Assembly (NCBI GenBank): GCA_030431985.1 | Contig: JAUIIB010000008.1 | Span: forward strand, 27,508-91,507 | Direction: 5' to 3' | Origin: Gammaproteobacteria bacterium | GTDB taxonomy: Bacteria > Pseudomonadota > Gammaproteobacteria > Burkholderiales > Nitrosomonadaceae | DNA length: 64,000 bases | Shown: positions 36,035-45,824 of the stretch, one piece after another | How the letters are laid out: each line of letters starts with the position of its first letter | Position numbering within the stretch: position 1 is the first letter of the stretch | Notes under the pieces: generated by a model | What the model was told of the DNA's origin: nothing | The model's database searches: none | The model's input: the letters and a program-made list of their open reading frames with translations, nothing else | Position numbers and translations under genes: made by a program

Positions 36035-38075
36035 GTTGGTTAGAGGCGTTTTCCTGTGAATATAGATAACAATGTGTAATATGTGTTTCGCTAATCATGC
36101 TAGCCTTGGGATAGGACTCGTTGCATATTGGCATGGCATGCGGGCACCGGGGGTGAAAATGGCAGCCTGCTGGTGGTGAAGTGGGCGAAGGTAATTCTCC
36201 TTTTAATTTAATGATAGCCGCAGCCGAGTTATCGATTTTTGGAACTGCAGATAATAGCGCTTGTGTATAGGGATGTTTGGGGTTTTCAATGACTTCGTCA
36301 ATCCGCCCGTATTCTACAATACGTCCTAAGTACATGACAGCGATATCATCTGCCAGATACTCGACCACCGATATATTATGTGTGATGAACAAAAAGGCAA
36401 GTCCAAGATCATTTTGCAGGGTACTCAATAGATTTAATATTTGCGCCTGTACAGATACATCCAGCGCGCTCGTTGGTTCATCACAAATTAAGAGCTTAGG
36501 GTTAACCGCGAGTGCCCGGGCTATTGCGATACGTTGCCGCTGACCTCCGGAAAATTCATGCGGATAGCGCCATTTTGCATCGGATGGTAGTGCAACGCAA
36601 TCCAACAGTATGTCGACCATGCTTTCCAGAGACGTCGAACGGACGTCCAGCGCTGAAGTTTTAATGTCGAGCGCAATTATACCTTCTTGAATGATGTCGA
36701 TAATTCGCATTCTTGGATTTAATGAAGAGTAAGGGTCCTGGAACACAAATTGAAGTTGTGAGCGCATAGGCCGCAATTGACTGCGGTGCATACCAATGAG
36801 CTCCCGACCATCATAGCGAACACTCCCTGCGGTCGGTTCGATTAATTGGAGCATACTTTTACCCACGGTCGTTTTCCCACAACCTGACTCACCAACAAGC
36901 GCAAGGGTTTTTCCTTTGTAAATATTTAAAGAGATACCGTCAACAGCTTTGACATGTCCCACAGTCCGTTTAAATAATCCTTTATGAACTGGAAAATGCA
37001 CTTTCAGATCGGTCACCTGAAGCAACGGACTGTCTGATATTGGCTTTTCTGATGCCGCGATGGGCTTTTGTGATGTTTCGGCTAATTGAGTTTTTAGGGT
37101 ATGTTCGGCAGTCGAGTCATAAAGGTGGCAACGAACGATATGCCCGTCAGCGATAGTATGCCATTCCGGTACGTTGTTATGGCAACGTGCAAATGCTTGC
37201 GGGCATCGTTCAGCAAAGCGGCACCCGATGAATTTTTGTGTTAAAGAAGGAACGGTGCCACCAATAACAGTCAATTTATGATGGCGTTTTTGCTTACCGG
37301 GAAGAGATGCGAACAATTGTTGGGAATAGGGGTGGGCGGGATGAGAAAAAAAATGCTTGTGTGTGGTTTGCTCGATGATCTCGCCTGCATACATCACCGC
37401 AACATGTTTCGCCATCTCGTTAACAACGCCAAGGTCATGCGTAATGAGCAAGATTGCCATATTATTCTGTTGCTGAATCTGGCGTAACAGGCTGAGTACC
37501 TGGGCTTGAATCGTTACGTCGAGCGCTGTTGTCGGTTCGTCAGCAATTAATAATTCGGGCTGTCCAGCCAGCGCCATAGCGATCATAGCCCGTTGTTTCA
37601 TACCACCCGAGAATTGAAATGGATATTCATGCATGCGTTTTGATGCATCGGGGATGCCGACTTGTTCCAACAATTCCTTAATACGTTCCTTGGCAGTGGA
37701 ATACTCAAGTTTTAAATGTTGCTTTAATACTTCGTTGATCTGATCTGCAATTGTTAGGACTGGATTTAGGCTCAGCATGGGTTCCTGAAAAATCATGCTG
37801 ATCAATTTGCCACGTATCCGGCGCATTTCTATCTCGGGTAATTGAAGTACATCGTTACCATTTAATTTGATACTGCCGGACAAAATTTCACCGGCATCCG
37901 GTAATAATCGCATTACAGATAACGCCGTCATGGATTTACCGCAACCCGATTCTCCGAGTAGTGCAAATGTTTCTCCGCTATTAATTTTGAATGAGATATT
38001 ATCAACTGCACGGACCGGCTTATTATCGGTATGCAGGATGGTTTGCAGATTTTCAATCTTAAGTAAAGCACTCAT
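36024..38075 (-). CDS. peptide/nickel-type ABC transporter, double ATPase (DppD-DppF fusion)
   Basis: A 683-residue protein with two ABC ATPase domains, as in YejF or GsiA. Domain 1 has [20 protein letters not shown] at residue 41, [17 protein letters not shown] and [16 protein letters not shown]; domain 2 has [14 protein letters not shown] near 393, [15 protein letters not shown] and [16 protein letters not shown]. Each domain is followed by an oligopeptide-type C-terminal Cys-containing motif ([12 protein letters not shown] and [12 protein letters not shown]). It energises peptide import through a partner permease, which is the next gene upstream (4-base overlap). The second permease and the binding protein are not adjacent. 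Confidence 0.95.
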   Translation of the reverse strand: MSALLKIENLQTILHTDNKPVRAVDNISFKINSGETFALLGESGCGKSMTALSVMRLLPDAGEILSGSIKLNGNDVLQLPEIEMRRIRGKLISMIFQEPMLSLNPVLTIADQINEVLKQHLKLEYSTAKERIKELLEQVGIPDASKRMHEYPFQFSGGMKQRAMIAMALAGQPELLIADEPTTALDVTIQAQVLSLLRQIQQQNNMAILLITHDLGVVNEMAKHVAVMYAGEIIEQTTHKHFFSHPAHPYSQQLFASLPGKQKRHHKLTVIGGTVPSLTQKFIGCRFAERCPQAFARCHNNVPEWHTIADGHIVRCHLYDSTAEHTLKTQLAETSQKPIAASEKPISDSPLLQVTDLKVHFPVHKGLFKRTVGHVKAVDGISLNIYKGKTLALVGESGCGKTTVGKSMLQLIEPTAGSVRYDGRELIGMHRSQLRPMRSQLQFVFQDPYSSLNPRMRIIDIIQEGIIALDIKTSALDVRSTSLESMVDILLDCVALPSDAKWRYPHEFSGGQRQRIAIARALAVNPKLLICDEPTSALDVSVQAQILNLLSTLQNDLGLAFLFITHNISVVEYLADDIAVMYLGRIVEYGRIDEVIENPKHPYTQALLSAVPKIDNSAAAIIKLKGELPSPTSPPAGCHFHPRCPHAMPICNESYPKASMISETHITHCYLYSQENASNQHEH

Positions 38076-39625
38076 GGCTGCCGCGGTGGTTTATTGGTAA
38101 AAGGAGAGTGTGGCAGTGAAAGGGGAGGTGTAGAAGATTGAGTGGTAACCGTTTTGTCCGTTGTTACGAGATGCGGGTGATCATCCGTAGCAATATCGTG
38201 CGCATTCCGTGCATCGTGTGTTTTTATCCGGGGATCTAATGCTTTTTGTACTGCGTCAGCAAATAAATTCGCACTCAATACCAGTGTAAACATGAATGCG
38301 AATGCTGCCAGTAACGCCCACCATACCATAGGTTCCCGGGCCATTTCCATGCGTGCTGCATTGATCATCGTACCGAAACTGATCATAGATGGATCTACAC
38401 CTACGCCAACATAAGATAAGACCGCTTCAGCAAGCACCAGACCACTGAAATCCATAACTGTAGCGATTAAAACAATATACATAACATTAGGTAGTATATG
38501 ACGGCTGATGATGCGCCAATGCGACACACCGAATGCATGCGCGGCCTGAATGTATTCCATTTCGCGTAATTTGAGTGTCTCTCCACGTAATAAACGGCAT
38601 AAGCTTGTCCAGCTGGTAATGCCGAGAATAATACATAAAAAAAGCAAACGAATATCTGCACGTGCCGCAGTTGTTTCAAATATTTCCGAATGCGTTTCAA
38701 TATAAACTTGCATCATCAATACGGTTGCTGCAATCAGTAACACATTGGGAATAGAATTAAGTGTGGTGTAAATGTACTGGATGACATCGTCAATCCATCC
38801 ATGGAAATAGCCCGCAGTAATGCCAAGCAATAACGCAAAGGGCAGCATAATCAGCGTTGTCAATGTACCAATAACGAGGGCTATGCGAATACTTTTGAGC
38901 GAAAGATACAAAACATCCTGACCGACTTTATCTGTACCCAGCACATGATAATGTGCAGCGAGCATACTTGTTACGCTGATTGTAACGGTAATGATTGCCA
39001 GTGTAATGAGAATGGCATGCCAGGGAATGTCGGTTCTTCGTTGCCAAATTATGTGAAAACTCTGCGCGAAACTCCATTTTGTATGGCGTGCGATCAACTG
39101 ACACAAAATGATATGCAACATTATCCAGAGCAGAAATCCGATACCGAATCCTGCGGCGATCCGCCAACCGATATCGGATAAATATTCTGTCTGCGGGTCT
39201 TGAAGGTGAGTGCCTCCAAACTTGAGTCTGGCAAAAGTCCGTATTTGACTGCCGTCATGCAGATCGACTGTTTCTTTTGTATATAGATGCGTTGCAAATG
39301 GTGCGGAATAGGTTTTTTCAACATGAGTACGCAAAGGACCGACCAACAAATCCAGAACACTCAGTACTTCTGCGCTGTAAACTATTTTGCCTTGACTGTT
39401 TTGATGGTCTAGAGCAGGTCGGAAATGTAGTGTGTCGAGCAGCCCGATGATGAGAAATGTAAGCAGCACCGTAAATGCGCACATGCCACTAACACTGCGG
39501 GCAACTCTCTTCCAGGAAGCTAACAAATGCACGTTGTTACGAACATACCAGATCATAACAAATGAAATAAAGACCAATATGAGAGTCAGGGCGTCGGTCC
39601 AGAGTATAACGGGTTTGAATGACAT
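38072..39625 (-). CDS. peptide-type ABC transporter permease with N-terminal extension
   Basis: A 517-residue DppC/YejE-like permease. The C-terminal half holds the binding-protein-dependent transport domain, with the coupling (EAA-like) loop EYIQAAHAFGVSHWRIISRH and VLSYVGVGVDPSMISFGTMI. The first 200 or so residues add membrane helices and a presumed periplasmic segment (LDTLHFRPALDHQNSQGK to GGTHLQDPQTEYL), which makes it longer than usual (about 300-350 residues). No strong ribosome binding site precedes the ATG. It overlaps the double ATPase gene by 4 bases. The partner permease and binding protein lie outside this stretch. Confidence 0.88.
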   Translation of the reverse strand: MSFKPVILWTDALTLILVFISFVMIWYVRNNVHLLASWKRVARSVSGMCAFTVLLTFLIIGLLDTLHFRPALDHQNSQGKIVYSAEVLSVLDLLVGPLRTHVEKTYSAPFATHLYTKETVDLHDGSQIRTFARLKFGGTHLQDPQTEYLSDIGWRIAAGFGIGFLLWIMLHIILCQLIARHTKWSFAQSFHIIWQRRTDIPWHAILITLAIITVTISVTSMLAAHYHVLGTDKVGQDVLYLSLKSIRIALVIGTLTTLIMLPFALLLGITAGYFHGWIDDVIQYIYTTLNSIPNVLLIAATVLMMQVYIETHSEIFETTAARADIRLLFLCIILGITSWTSLCRLLRGETLKLREMEYIQAAHAFGVSHWRIISRHILPNVMYIVLIATVMDFSGLVLAEAVLSYVGVGVDPSMISFGTMINAARMEMAREPMVWWALLAAFAFMFTLVLSANLFADAVQKALDPRIKTHDARNAHDIATDDHPHLVTTDKTVTTQSSTPPLSLPHSPFTNKPPRQP

Positions 39626-39779
39626 GTCAGTTTGTACGTGCCATAAAATTTAATAGTAAAAAAATAATGACATAAAGTTTTTACTCTCCCTTTACTGAGC
39701 TCATATAACAGGCCCGGGAACCTCGATATGCAAACGAATCGGCAAGGTTATACTAGTTGAGATGTCTTCTACTGTACTT

Positions 39780-40979
39780 TTATTCTGTATGTAGTGCATT
39801 GACAGGATTAAGTTGCGCAGCACGTATTGCCGGCAGTACGCCTGCAACAAGTCCAATCAAAATAGATGCTGTTAAAGCACCTAAAACATAATGCCATGGA
39901 ATATTGACCGGTAAGCTGACAACGAAAACTTTCAACAATCCGGCAACAGCCGAACCTACTGCCAATCCGACCAGACCACCCAACGTAGATAGTATAGCCG
40001 ACTCGATTAGAAATAACATACGAATACGTGCGCGTGTTGTACCCAGTGCGGCTAATAAACCGATTTCACTAATGCGTTCCGCAACGGTGATATGCATCAA
40101 TGTAACCATACCTACTGCTCCAACTAACAGTGAAATACCGCCCAATGCTGCGACAGCGAATTTTAATACATTCAAAACGGTTGAAAGTGTACTGAGCATC
40201 TGCTGTTGTGGCGTTACCGAGAAATCTTCGCGGCCATGGCGTGCAATCAGGATGTTCTGTATTTCCTCAACTACTGCATTCAGTGGCGCATCGGGTACAT
40301 AGGACGCATTCACTTCCATAACGCCCTCACGGTTGAATATTTCAAGCGCACGCATAGTCGGTATGAAAACGGTGTCATCAAGATCAAATCCTAATACATG
40401 ACCTTTTGGCGCCATCACTCCGATGACACGAAATCGGGAATTGCCGACTTGTAAAATAGCTCCAAGTGGATTTGCTCGGCCAAATAATTCAGCATGTACT
40501 TTAGCTCCGAGAACTACAAAAGCCCGTGGGGTGCGTGGATCGTCATCTGGCAGGAACCGTCCGAGAGCAACTTGCATATTGAACGCACGGGAAAAATCAG
40601 GACTTTGACCATATAAAGTAACGCGCCTGCTCAAACCATTTGCTTTGATCTCGGCATTACCCATTACGCTGGCATTGGTATATTGGATATAACGGGATTC
40701 TTTAAGGGCCATTGCATCGTCAATGGTCAACAGGCGGGCGCTACCAATTGCACCAAGCGATCCTCCATGCGTCGTGATTTTACCCGGTTTGATAGTAATA
40801 ATGTTTGTTCCGAATTGGGTAAATTCGGATAATACAAATCGCTGAATGCCATCGCCAATAGCAGTTAATAAAATAACAGCCGCCATACCAATAGCAATCC
40901 CGGATGCCGACAATGCCGTACGTAAAGGATTTGCAGATAGCGAACGGAATGCAAAAAATACAATATCCAATCGTTTCAT
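39780..40979 (-). CDS. MacB/FtsX-type ABC exporter permease
   Basis: A 399-residue permease with one N-terminal helix, a large periplasmic MacB-core domain (about 45-270) and three C-terminal helices with the FtsX motif (VGMVTLMHITVAERISEIGL, ALGTTRARIRMLFLIESAIL). It is the last of four minus-strand genes and overlaps the previous permease gene by 4 bases (ATGA). It lacks an ATPase domain of its own, so it uses the separate ATPase encoded two genes upstream. The substrate is unknown; antibiotic, lipoprotein or lipid export are all possible. Confidence 0.92.
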   Translation of the reverse strand: MKRLDIVFFAFRSLSANPLRTALSASGIAIGMAAVILLTAIGDGIQRFVLSEFTQFGTNIITIKPGKITTHGGSLGAIGSARLLTIDDAMALKESRYIQYTNASVMGNAEIKANGLSRRVTLYGQSPDFSRAFNMQVALGRFLPDDDPRTPRAFVVLGAKVHAELFGRANPLGAILQVGNSRFRVIGVMAPKGHVLGFDLDDTVFIPTMRALEIFNREGVMEVNASYVPDAPLNAVVEEIQNILIARHGREDFSVTPQQQMLSTLSTVLNVLKFAVAALGGISLLVGAVGMVTLMHITVAERISEIGLLAALGTTRARIRMLFLIESAILSTLGGLVGLAVGSAVAGLLKVFVVSLPVNIPWHYVLGALTASILIGLVAGVLPAIRAAQLNPVNALHTE

Positions 40980-42178
40980 TTTTTACTTAATGCATGGACT
41001 GCATTTAACTGTGCAGCTTTTTTTGCTGGTAGGATGCAGGCCAGAATGCCAGTGATTAATGCTACCAAAATACCCGCTATACTAGCCCATACAGGTGTCC
41101 AAGCGGGCAACTGTGAAAAAGCCTGGCGAAATAAAAAACTGCCTATGTGCCCCACTAAAAAGCCCAGCGTGGCACCGGTTATAGAAAGCCATGTTGCTTC
41201 GGCAAAGAACAGTAATCGAATATCTTCAGCGCGCGCGCCAATTGCTTTAAGTAAACCGATTTCCGCAGTTCGCTGATTGACGGCTACCAGCATAACATTC
41301 ATCACTAGAGTACCGGCGACAATCAGGCTGATTGCGGCAATTCCAGCGACTGCAAGCGTCAAAGCGTGCAGGATACGGTCGAATGTTGCGAGGATGGCAT
41401 CCTGAGTGATAACCGTAATGTCTTCTTCGTCATCACGATTTTGTTTCATGATTTCGAGTATGGCTCTTTTAGCGGGTTCAATTGCATCGTGCGTCTTAGT
41501 TTCGACCAAAATACGAAACAACGATGTAGTATTAAATAACGATTGCGCCTGTTCGACGGGAATGATCACAATTTCATCGGTATTAAAACCCATGGATTCA
41601 CCTTGAGGTGCTAGAATTCCTGTTACCAGAAAACGGTTTTCCCCCAAGCGGACACGCTGACCGATAGCTTGTTTGAGTGGAAAAAATTCCTGCGCAAGTT
41701 TGGCGCCAAGTACAATTTGTGCGCTATTTGTTGATCCATGTGCAAGAAAACTGCCTTGCGCCAACTTCATATGACGGATGGGTATTAAATCGGCATTACT
41801 GCCCAAAACGGTCACTTCTCGTAATCGGTTTGCCGCTGAAAGCTCTGCTTCACCGACATTGAGTGGCGCGTAGCGTTTGACCTGCGGCAGTCTTGCGAGC
41901 AGCCTCGAGTCCTTCAAAGTCAGATCGCGTGGCGTTTGTCCCAAAACCGCACCGGGAAAAGCACCGGAGGTCTCTGAACGGCCGGGAAGTACGACGAGCA
42001 AATTGGTGCCAATTGAAGAAAACTGATTGATGACGAAACGTCTGGCGCCGTCACCTAGTGCTGTAAGCGTGATGACTGCTGCTACACCGAGTGACATTGC
42101 CAGAATAATTAAAATGGAACGCAGACGATAACTGATAACCGTTCTGAGAGATAACCGAAATGTGTCAGTTAATGTCAT
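40976..42178 (-). CDS. MacB/FtsX-type ABC exporter permease, second subunit
   Basis: A 400-residue permease homologous to the next gene: FRLSLRTVISYRLRSILIIL at the N-terminus, periplasmic core, and C-terminal VMLVAVNQRTAEIGLLKAIGARAEDIRLLFFAEA (cited in part). The ATG at 42178 is chosen (overlap of 14 bases with the ATPase gene); the frame extends to 42217. Two distinct permeases suggest a heterodimeric transporter, unlike MacB, which is a homodimer with a fused ATPase. Confidence 0.9.
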   Translation of the reverse strand: MTLTDTFRLSLRTVISYRLRSILIILAMSLGVAAVITLTALGDGARRFVINQFSSIGTNLLVVLPGRSETSGAFPGAVLGQTPRDLTLKDSRLLARLPQVKRYAPLNVGEAELSAANRLREVTVLGSNADLIPIRHMKLAQGSFLAHGSTNSAQIVLGAKLAQEFFPLKQAIGQRVRLGENRFLVTGILAPQGESMGFNTDEIVIIPVEQAQSLFNTTSLFRILVETKTHDAIEPAKRAILEIMKQNRDDEEDITVITQDAILATFDRILHALTLAVAGIAAISLIVAGTLVMNVMLVAVNQRTAEIGLLKAIGARAEDIRLLFFAEATWLSITGATLGFLVGHIGSFLFRQAFSQLPAWTPVWASIAGILVALITGILACILPAKKAAQLNAVHALSKK

Positions 42179-42848
42179 GTGTTTTATCTGCAGTGATTTT
42201 TCCGTCTCGCAAAACAAGTTTGCGATGCGCCCGGTTACCCAATTCCCGGTCGTGGGTTACGATAATAAGCGTTGTCCCGGTTTGATGTAACTGTTCTAAG
42301 AGCGCGAGCACTTCCTTACCCATTTGCTGATCCAGATTTCCCGTGGGTTCATCTGCCAGAATAGCCGTAGGATGCATAATCATGGCCCGGGCAATGGCAA
42401 CGCGTTGTCGTTGGCCACCCGATAATTCAGCAGGTTTGTGGGCGGCGCGGTCAAGTAAATCAAAGGCGTTCAATGCCTCTTTTACGCGAATCTTTCTTTC
42501 ATTTGGTTTGATACCACTGAGAATTAAAGGTAATTCGATATTTTCCGCTGCTGACAGACGAGGGATCAGATGAAATGATTGGAATACAAAACCGATTTTT
42601 TCCCGGCGTATTTGGGCCTGTTCAGCCTCCGATAAATCGGATACCAGTTTACCATCCAGTTTGTATTGTCCATTGTCGGGTCTATCGAGCAGCCCAATCA
42701 CATTTAATAACGTTGATTTTCCAGAGCCGGAAGGCCCCATGATGGCAAGATACTCGCCATTTTGTATATCTAGATCAATGTGATCCAGCGCATGGATAGT
42801 TTGTTTACCCATATAAAAAGTACGCGTTATACCTGAAAGACGAATCAT
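42165..42848 (-). CDS. ABC exporter ATPase (MacB/LolD-like)
   Basis: A 227-residue nucleotide-binding protein with Walker [21 protein letters not shown] near residue 39, the LolD/MacB-type [25 protein letters not shown] (cited in part), signature [16 protein letters not shown] and Walker [13 protein letters not shown], followed by the switch His ([17 protein letters not shown]). It overlaps the adaptor gene upstream by 4 bases and the permease gene downstream by 14, so all are one operon. It powers the two permeases that follow. Confidence 0.95.
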   Translation of the reverse strand: MIRLSGITRTFYMGKQTIHALDHIDLDIQNGEYLAIMGPSGSGKSTLLNVIGLLDRPDNGQYKLDGKLVSDLSEAEQAQIRREKIGFVFQSFHLIPRLSAAENIELPLILSGIKPNERKIRVKEALNAFDLLDRAAHKPAELSGGQRQRVAIARAMIMHPTAILADEPTGNLDQQMGKEVLALLEQLHQTGTTLIIVTHDRELGNRAHRKLVLRDGKITADKTHDIN

Positions 42849-44008
42849 AGCGCTGATGTGTCAGGTTGTTTGGGTTGCACAGTAATACCTGGCTCGATTT
42901 CTTCGAGATCAAACGAAGTGAGTACTCGATCGCCATTGCTCAAACCACTGATGACTTCGGTAAAACTCCAGTTTGTTACCCCTGTTTTTAGTTCTTTCTC
43001 AATCAGTGTATTGTTTGCATCGAGCGACCATACGCGATTATTTTGTCGAAGCGCCTGAGTCGGAATACGCAGGACATTTTCTCGATTATCCAGAATGATT
43101 TCAACGTCAGCACTGTAACCGGCAAGTAAATGACTATTTGAAGGGTCAGTAAAATGGACTTCAATATCCACAGTTCTTGCCTGTTTTTCAATTTCTGTAA
43201 CGTAAGGTGCGATTCGCGTCACTTGGCCCTGAAATGTTTCTTCCGACATTGCATCGAGGGTAATGCGCGCGGATTGTCCCACCCTGATTTTTGGTGCATC
43301 TACTTCATCCATAGGTGCTTGCACATACAAACAACTGGTGTCAATCAGATCAATTACAGGTGGCATCGGTATTCCTGGCGGCGAGGGGGTGGCGTATTCG
43401 CCCACCTCGCCGGTTATTTGTGCGATGATTCCTGAGAACGGCGCCTTTAGTGCGGTACGTTCAAGGCCAGCCTGCGTAACCCGAATTTGCGCTTTGGCAC
43501 GTTTAATATCTGAAAATGCTGCATCGCAGCTGGCTTGTTGTGCGCGTGCTTTTGCATCGGCGTCTTCCGCACGTTGCGAACTGATAAATCCTTGATCAAC
43601 GAGTTGCTGTGTGCGCTGGGATTCCCGTCTTGCATTTTGAGCCAGAATACAGGCTTCCTGATAACGTTGTTCGGACATAGAGAGTTGTCGCTCCGCAAGT
43701 TCTCGTTGCGCGAGCAGATCGGTATTCCATAATTCGAGCAATACCTGTCCCTGCTCGACGATATCGCCTTCTTCTACGAATATTTCGGCGATTTGACCAC
43801 CTATCTGGGGAGCCAAGTTTGCACGCTGACAGGCTTTGACAGTTCCGGCACGTGTATTGACAATCGTGGCCTCTACATTACCATATGTCACAATGGCGAC
43901 ATCGACTTCAAGTGGATCTGAGCGGGTGACATACCATGCTGCGGCGAAAATAAAGACAATAATGCCACTTAAGAAGATATTGCGAAAAAATTTGTTAGAT
44001 TGCTGCAT
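42845..44008 (-). CDS. MacA/HlyD-type periplasmic adaptor protein
   Basis: A 387-residue membrane fusion protein: N-terminal membrane anchor (NIFLSGIIVFIFAAAWYVT), barrel-sandwich half motif QIGGQIAEIFVEEGDIVEQGQ, an alpha-helical hairpin (about 100-185), the second half with LKAPFSGIIAQITGEVGEYATP (cited in part) and beta-barrel LLAGYSADVEIILDNRENVL. It should link the inner-membrane exporter to an outer membrane channel, none of which is encoded here. First gene of the four-gene operon; divergent from the MutS-like gene. Confidence 0.93.
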   Translation of the reverse strand: MQQSNKFFRNIFLSGIIVFIFAAAWYVTRSDPLEVDVAIVTYGNVEATIVNTRAGTVKACQRANLAPQIGGQIAEIFVEEGDIVEQGQVLLELWNTDLLAQRELAERQLSMSEQRYQEACILAQNARRESQRTQQLVDQGFISSQRAEDADAKARAQQASCDAAFSDIKRAKAQIRVTQAGLERTALKAPFSGIIAQITGEVGEYATPSPPGIPMPPVIDLIDTSCLYVQAPMDEVDAPKIRVGQSARITLDAMSEETFQGQVTRIAPYVTEIEKQARTVDIEVHFTDPSNSHLLAGYSADVEIILDNRENVLRIPTQALRQNNRVWSLDANNTLIEKELKTGVTNWSFTEVISGLSNGDRVLTSFDLEEIEPGITVQPKQPDTSAL

Positions 44009-44136
44009 AATGCGGTATGCGGTTTTTATGTCCTAGTTTTTATGTTCAAGTTATTTATGAATTGATGTCGGGTCATCGAATACTCTACATTTTACACATT
44101 CAATCAACTTCGCTTATGCGTGATTAAAGAAAAAAC

Positions 44137-45813
44137 ATGAATAATGCCAACTCTAGCAAATCCAATGAATCTATCTGGAACCGTCCTTTTATACTGTCAA
44201 GCAACGAACAACCAACGAAGCTTGAAAGTTTTAAACCTTTGGAATCCGACTATACGGTATTGGACCCCAAAACTTATGATGCGATTGAAGCGGAAAAACT
44301 GTTTTCCAAAATAGATCATACCCGAACTGAAGTTGGCCGGATGTGTCTTTACCGCTCTCTAGCACGCCCGATAGCGGATGTAGAGACTTTGCAACTCAAG
44401 CACGATGCATTAAGAGAAATTGAATCGAAGCCAGACATGTATAAGTCGCTTGAAAGCTATATTGAAGGAAGGGCTAAGAATGAGCTTGAGCTAAAATACT
44501 TACTATACGGTGAATTTTTTGGGGGATTGACAACGGATGTTCCCAATGAGCGAAACGGTAAACTTGAATTCGGCGGTTACGGTTATCATCAGTATAGAGA
44601 AGGTACGCAATTCGTTATCGATGGTGTGAATTATTCAAAACGTTTACCGCAACCCGAGAGCGACTATCTGCAAAGGCTAATTACTACGCTGCAGGACTTT
44701 GATCAAACACGTATTTATCAGCTGATCAAAGGCCCGGTGTATCCGGAAAACAGTAAATTCAAAACGAAACAAGAAAAACCGAAGTTCACACCGTTGCTGC
44801 AATTCAGACCTTCTTTTTTTAAGTGGATTCCCGCGCTGGTTTTTTTACTGGCTGTCAGCGCAATTCTGTTTTTCTTTGAGGTTATGGTACCGGAATTCGG
44901 CGCATCATATATCGGCTATGGTATTTTATTTTTGAGCATCCCGGCCTTTCCCATTGTGCTGTTAGCGATGTGTGCATCTGACCGCGATTCGGTCATTTAT
45001 CCGCTTCGTAGACAGTATCGTGCGGACGCTGATTTAGCACAATTTATTGAGGCACTCGGTATGCTTGATGAATTGTTATCGTTTCATCGTTACCGTCATT
45101 CACTGCAGGAAAATTTGGTGCTGCCCAAGGTGCTTGACATGCCGCATCATGTGCTGACCGCGGAGGCTGCTAAGAACCCTTTGTTGATTGATGAGCGGCC
45201 GGATTATGTACCTAATAACATTACACTCGACACCGTTGGCAGGTTGCTCATTATTACAGGTCCGAATAGTGGTGGAAAAACTGCCTACTGTAAAACCATT
45301 GCCCAAATTCAATTACTCGGACAGATCGGGTGTTATATTCCTGCAACTGAAGCACAATTAGTACCTGTTGAGCATCTTTATTATCAGGTACCCGATCCAG
45401 GACAACTGGATGCAGGTATGGGACGCTTCGGGCATGAACTTAAACGTACTCGTGAAATCTTTTTTAATTCAACACCGCACAGTCTTGTTGTACTTGACGA
45501 GTTATCCGAAGGAACGACATTTGAAGAAAAGATGACATTGTCTGAATATATCCTAAAAGGCTTCCATCAGCTCGGTGCCAGTACGCTATTGGTGACGCAC
45601 AATCATGAATTATGCGAGCGATTGCAAAGCGAAAATATTGGTCGGTATTTACAAGTCGAATTTGCGATGGGCGGGCCTACGCATCGTATGATTGATGGGG
45701 TATCACGTGTCAGCCATGCGCATCGCGTGGCTAGCGAGATCGGGTTTAGCAAAACGGATATTGAGAAACATATCGAAAAACAAGTATTCGATAAATCCAG
45801 TAGTACAGGGTAA
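44137..45813 (+). CDS. membrane-anchored MutS-like ATPase
   Basis: A 558-residue protein whose C-terminal half is a MutS-type ATPase domain: Walker A GPNSGGKTAYCKT near residue 373, IGCYIPATEAQLVPVEHLYYQ, the signature-like QLDAGMGRFGHELKRTREI, Walker B LVVLDELSEGTT near 448 and switch THNHELCERL. The N-terminal part has a helical core-like region (LFSKIDHTRTEVGRMCLYRS) but no mismatch-binding or connector domain, and two hydrophobic helices lie at about 230-250 and 260-280 in the middle. This fits the group of MutS-like membrane proteins of unknown role, not canonical mismatch repair. Divergent from the exporter operon. Confidence 0.85.
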   Translation: MNNANSSKSNESIWNRPFILSSNEQPTKLESFKPLESDYTVLDPKTYDAIEAEKLFSKIDHTRTEVGRMCLYRSLARPIADVETLQLKHDALREIESKPDMYKSLESYIEGRAKNELELKYLLYGEFFGGLTTDVPNERNGKLEFGGYGYHQYREGTQFVIDGVNYSKRLPQPESDYLQRLITTLQDFDQTRIYQLIKGPVYPENSKFKTKQEKPKFTPLLQFRPSFFKWIPALVFLLAVSAILFFFEVMVPEFGASYIGYGILFLSIPAFPIVLLAMCASDRDSVIYPLRRQYRADADLAQFIEALGMLDELLSFHRYRHSLQENLVLPKVLDMPHHVLTAEAAKNPLLIDERPDYVPNNITLDTVGRLLIITGPNSGGKTAYCKTIAQIQLLGQIGCYIPATEAQLVPVEHLYYQVPDPGQLDAGMGRFGHELKRTREIFFNSTPHSLVVLDELSEGTTFEEKMTLSEYILKGFHQLGASTLLVTHNHELCERLQSENIGRYLQVEFAMGGPTHRMIDGVSRVSHAHRVASEIGFSKTDIEKHIEKQVFDKSSSTG

Positions 45814-45824
45814 TCCCGGCTAAG

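Noticed and set aside
39626..39779. TGGCACG in the minus-strand leader of the peptide permease as a sigma-54 box
   Set aside because: The -12 part (TTGC) is missing and the element is too close to the start codon.
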